Shown in pieces: positions 61,356 through 64,000 of a stretch of DNA of 64,000 bases. This stretch comes from Pegoplata infirma (taxonomy: Eukaryota > Arthropoda > Insecta > Diptera > Anthomyiidae). The stretch covers positions 231,811,462-231,875,461 of the forward strand of contig OY992538.1 of the NCBI GenBank assembly GCA_963921195.1, in the 5' to 3' direction. Under the pieces are notes generated by a model, which saw only the letters and a program-made list of their open reading frames with translations, was not told where the DNA came from and ran no database searches. A program made the translations under genes and the position numbers. The stretch's first letter is position 1, and each line of letters starts with the position of its first letter.

Positions 61356-61811
61356 CACCTAGAAAAGTTTTACAGTAACTATTTACGGTTATTCAAAAAG
61401 TTTTTAGTTAAAGTTGTTTTAAACGTTTTATCGTTTGTTTTTCTATGAAAATAAAATATTGAACGATTTATACAGTTGTTAAAATAATAAACTACAAAAG
61501 TTACGGAAAAATATTTTTATCAGTTAAATTATTTGTGACTGATTATTCCGTATAATTTTACAGAAGTGCGGTTTTTGTAGTTTGTTATTCAAAAAATGTT
61601 ATTATTACTTCACAAAATAACAAATTATAAACAGTTAAAATAACTGAAATATAGTTTGTTTTTACGGAATGTCTAGTCATTTATTACCGTTTAAAAATAA
61701 CTGAAAAAGTATGTTGTTTCAAATGAAATATAAGTAGTCCGTTTTTTAAAAGGAAAAACGATTGTTTTAAACGTTTTTTCAGTTGAATTTACTTACAAAA
61801 TATTTTGAGTG
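61356..61811. mobile_element. Member of the same MITE family, 456 bp
   Basis: Ends CACCTAGAAAAGTTTTACAG and (inverted) CACTCAAAATATTTTGTAAG, flanked by TG on both sides (61354-61355, 61812-61813). The surrounding sequence, uninterrupted, is found at 23150-23200 (GATAATGTTTTTAGGCTGG...). The inside has the same AGTT/AACT inverted motifs as the 14.8-kb copy. TG instead of TA is probably later mutation. Confidence 0.65.
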
Positions 61812-62721
61812 TGGTGTCTAATTTTCAAAGTGACGCAGAACACCCCATTAATTTGACTATATGTATTAGGGCGATTCACCAAAAGTTTTTTTGTGACCCT
61901 TGAACTTATAATTTTGACCGCAAATATTTTTTTAGGATGCTAGCAACATTTAGATGTAATGTATCAAGTTTTGTAAAAAAAGGAACTAGAGAAAAAAAAT
62001 ATATATATTTCATAACCTCCTTTTTACTGGATAAAATCGATTTGAGCGCGTTGATCCCGATCTTCCTAAAATCTGAAAAAATCATATTCCGCTTCAAGAG
62101 TTGCAAAAATCCAAAAAGTAGTTTTTATTGAAACGCGCTAACATGTATGTATAAGCTAACGACTAAAAAAAGAAGGAATTTTATGTTTTTCTTAACACCA
62201 AAAACGTGTGTAACTTGGATATTAATTAACCTGCTGGTGAATTAAAACGTTTTTTACCAGCTGGTGAATAAAACGTATCCAAATTATTTGTATTTTCTCA
62301 AATTTTTGTTTTTTTTTATAAAATTTTTTTTATCATAATTTTTTTACAATTTTTTTTTTTCACCAAAAAATTTTTTATCAATTTTTTTTTTCATATTTTT
62401 ATACTCTACACTCAAAAAAATAACTTAGTCAAAATATTAGTAAAAGGTGTTGTAATTTACTTCAACCAAACTTTAGCAAAAAAAATTGTAAAAATTTAAC
62501 TTTTACAGTTTTTTTTGGAAATTTACTATTGGTAAAATACAACAATTTTTTTGGTACTTTTACTATATTTTCTTGCTAGTTTTTTTTTTTTATTTTACTA
62601 TAATTTTAGCAAAAATATTAGTATTTTCCTTAAAGAAATGGTAATACTTTTTAATTTTTTTTCTTAGTTTTAAGAAAAAAAATTGTTTAAAGTGTTCTAG
62701 TGTGAATAAAAATCATTGCAG

Positions 62722-62795
62722 ATTCTGCTGCTGTTAAAAGTCCAGCTGCCAAGAAGAAGGCAAAAGATGATGCTGCCAACACCATAGCAAAGTAG
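62722..62795 (+). CDS. Candidate terminal coding exon, Lys/Ala-rich C-terminus
   Basis: After an acceptor-like ATTGCAG (ending 62721) an open frame gives SAAVKSPAAKKKAKDDAANT then IAK and TAG at 62793-62795. Codon use (GCT/GCC, AAG) and lack of A/T runs set it apart from the surrounding DNA. It would begin with two bases of a split codon, so the upstream exon must end in phase 1; none is visible nearby. It could also be a captured or processed fragment. Family not recognised. Confidence 0.45.
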
Positions 62796-63439
62796 CCATC
62801 CATCAACTGAATGGGCGCTTAAAAATAGGCTACACAATTTTTAGTATTTTTTACCATATTTTTTGCTAATTTTACCATATTTTTTGCTAATTTTATATGA
62901 AATTTTTTTTAAAATTTGCCACCTAAATTGTTAATAAAAAGTTGATAATTTTGAAAAATAATTTTTTTAAAATTTTAACACAAACTTAGATATCTAATCT
63001 TCAATATCCAAAAGTTTTTTTTTATTTTTTTTTTAAATACACACGCAAAAAAAAAATCTGTGTAAGATTAAGCAATCCTACTTGGTAAAACTTTTTTCAT
63101 ACCAAAAAAATTTTTTAACCAAATTTTTGCTAAAATTATGCTTGTCAGTGTTAAAGTAACATAATTAGCTTTTTATGTAAAATAACCAAGTAGCTTGCAC
63201 AATAACGCAAATTACTTGCACAAAAATTTATCGAAAGAAAACAACAACAAAAAACAAAACAAATACAGACCGCCATATTCGTTTTGTATTTTTGTGTGCG
63301 TGCTTCGTTTATTTTTTGTGTTATAAAAACGTAAAAAGGAAATTGATAAATAAAATTAAAATTAATTAATAAAAATAAATAATTAGTTTTTTAAAAGATA
63401 AATAAATGTAAGATAAAAAAATGCTAAAGTTAAGTTTGC

Positions 63440-63690
63440 TGTCATAACTTAAAACACCATTCATTTAGCAAAACCAATGAAGTCCCAGACGTTTGTTTCA
63501 ATGAATTACAAATGGAATGATAAAGTGAGTATACCCCAATTCCGAAGACACCAATAAGTTTTAATAGATTTTCAGTTAAAAATGGTGTTTGGTAATAATT
63601 TTCTATTTTTATAGGGTACTGCAAAATAAATTTTTGAAGCTATGGCGAATCCTTTACTACAATAAAGAGCGTGGGCACCAGTCCTCCCTT
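63440..63690 (+). pseudogene. Decayed two-exon module, copy 1
   Basis: An exon-like piece ends AAATGGAATGATAAA|GTGAGT (GT at 63525-63526), and after a 90-bp intron with TTTCTATTTTTATAG a second piece starts GGTACTGCAAAATAAATTT. Translation gives NELQME and EAMANPLLQ with stop codons, so the module is broken. It is repeated 257 bp downstream. Confidence 0.45.
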
Positions 63691-63694
63691 TAGC

Positions 63695-63990
63695 TATACA
63701 ATTAAAACCTAAAAACTCATTTATATAGCAAAGCCAATGGAGTCCAGACCTATTTTGATGAGTTACAAATGGAATCACAAAGTAAGTAAGTGTTCGTTCC
63801 TCCTAACCAAAAGACCAATGGGGTTTACTAGTTTTCTAAATTAAAAATTTATGTTTTGTAATAATTTTCTATTTTTACAGGATGCTTTTAAATAAATTCG
63901 TGAAGCTATAGCGGATCCTTCACTTCAAGAAAAAGCGTAGGCAGCAGTCACTGGAGAAAATTGTACATAAAGGGTCAGTTGGTCGGTGGT
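63695..63990 (+). pseudogene. Decayed two-exon module, copy 2
   Basis: The first piece reads NGVQTYFDELQMESQ and ends CACAAA|GTAAGT (GT at 63782-63783). The intron is 99 bp with TTTCTATTTTTACAG; the second piece reads DAFK*IREAIADPSLQEKA*, AAVTGENCT. The in-frame stops show that it is not functional as read, although the splice sites survive. Same module as copy 1; the family is not recognised. Confidence 0.5.
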
Positions 63991-64000
63991 AAATAAAATC

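Overview
The window is AT-rich animal nuclear DNA, most likely from a brachyceran (probably calyptrate) fly. The grounds are many copies of mini-me/DINE-1-type elements (a TATACCCTC...GAGGGTATA hairpin followed by a GTCY microsatellite), fly-type non-LTR retrotransposons with RT and RNase H, Tc1/mariner-like and hAT-like MITEs, a Helitron, and a gene with ordinary GT-AG introns. No bacterial-style operon, rRNA gene, complete tRNA gene or CRISPR array is present. Most long open frames are read-throughs of A/T-rich tracts or of tandem repeats.

One convincing gene is present, on the minus strand. A first coding exon (42722 down to 42231, signal peptide plus Thr- and Gln-rich region) is joined across a 3.88-kb intron to a large exon (38348 down to 34992). 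The phase matches exactly. The product is a secreted protein of about 1282 residues, rich in Gln/His, with His-Glu-Pro-Gln repeats, a VEK(P/V)-type block and a conserved-looking C-terminus. A pyrimidine-rich acceptor 7 bases upstream of the ATG says that at least one further 5' UTR exon lies upstream, not located here.

Layout. 1-11.9 kb: mini-me-like copies, a hAT-like MITE, A-rich tracts and quiet AT-rich DNA. 11.9-17.1 kb: a diverged tandem array interrupted by a TA-flanked MITE. 17.1-19.5 kb: a small non-repetitive island with coding-like short frames, then another MITE and an ATTGATGAAAA tract. 19.5-22.65 kb: a palindromic MITE split by a 2.7-kb Helitron. 22.7-34 kb: duplicated segments, RT fragments, foldback elements and tRNA-like fragments. 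34.8-42.7 kb: the gene, with a decayed non-LTR element, a tRNA-like piece and a foldback element in its intron. 43-47.7 kb: a self-complementary 35-bp satellite with an inserted TIR element, lying between inverted CCCAGCAAAAT sequences. 48-58.3 kb: an RNase H-bearing non-LTR relic, its short 3'-end copies with 13-bp target duplications, a GATA microsatellite and a hAT element with a perfect 8-bp duplication. 58.7-64 kb: a foldback element, a hammerhead-like motif, a candidate terminal exon and tandem decayed two-exon modules.

The main value of the window is as a record of nested insertions whose exact borders can be read from the sequence. I see no new enzymatic or defence system; the most unusual items are the 35-bp palindromic satellite, the Helitron dated by a palindrome arm, and a non-LTR family that repeatedly makes 13-bp duplications.
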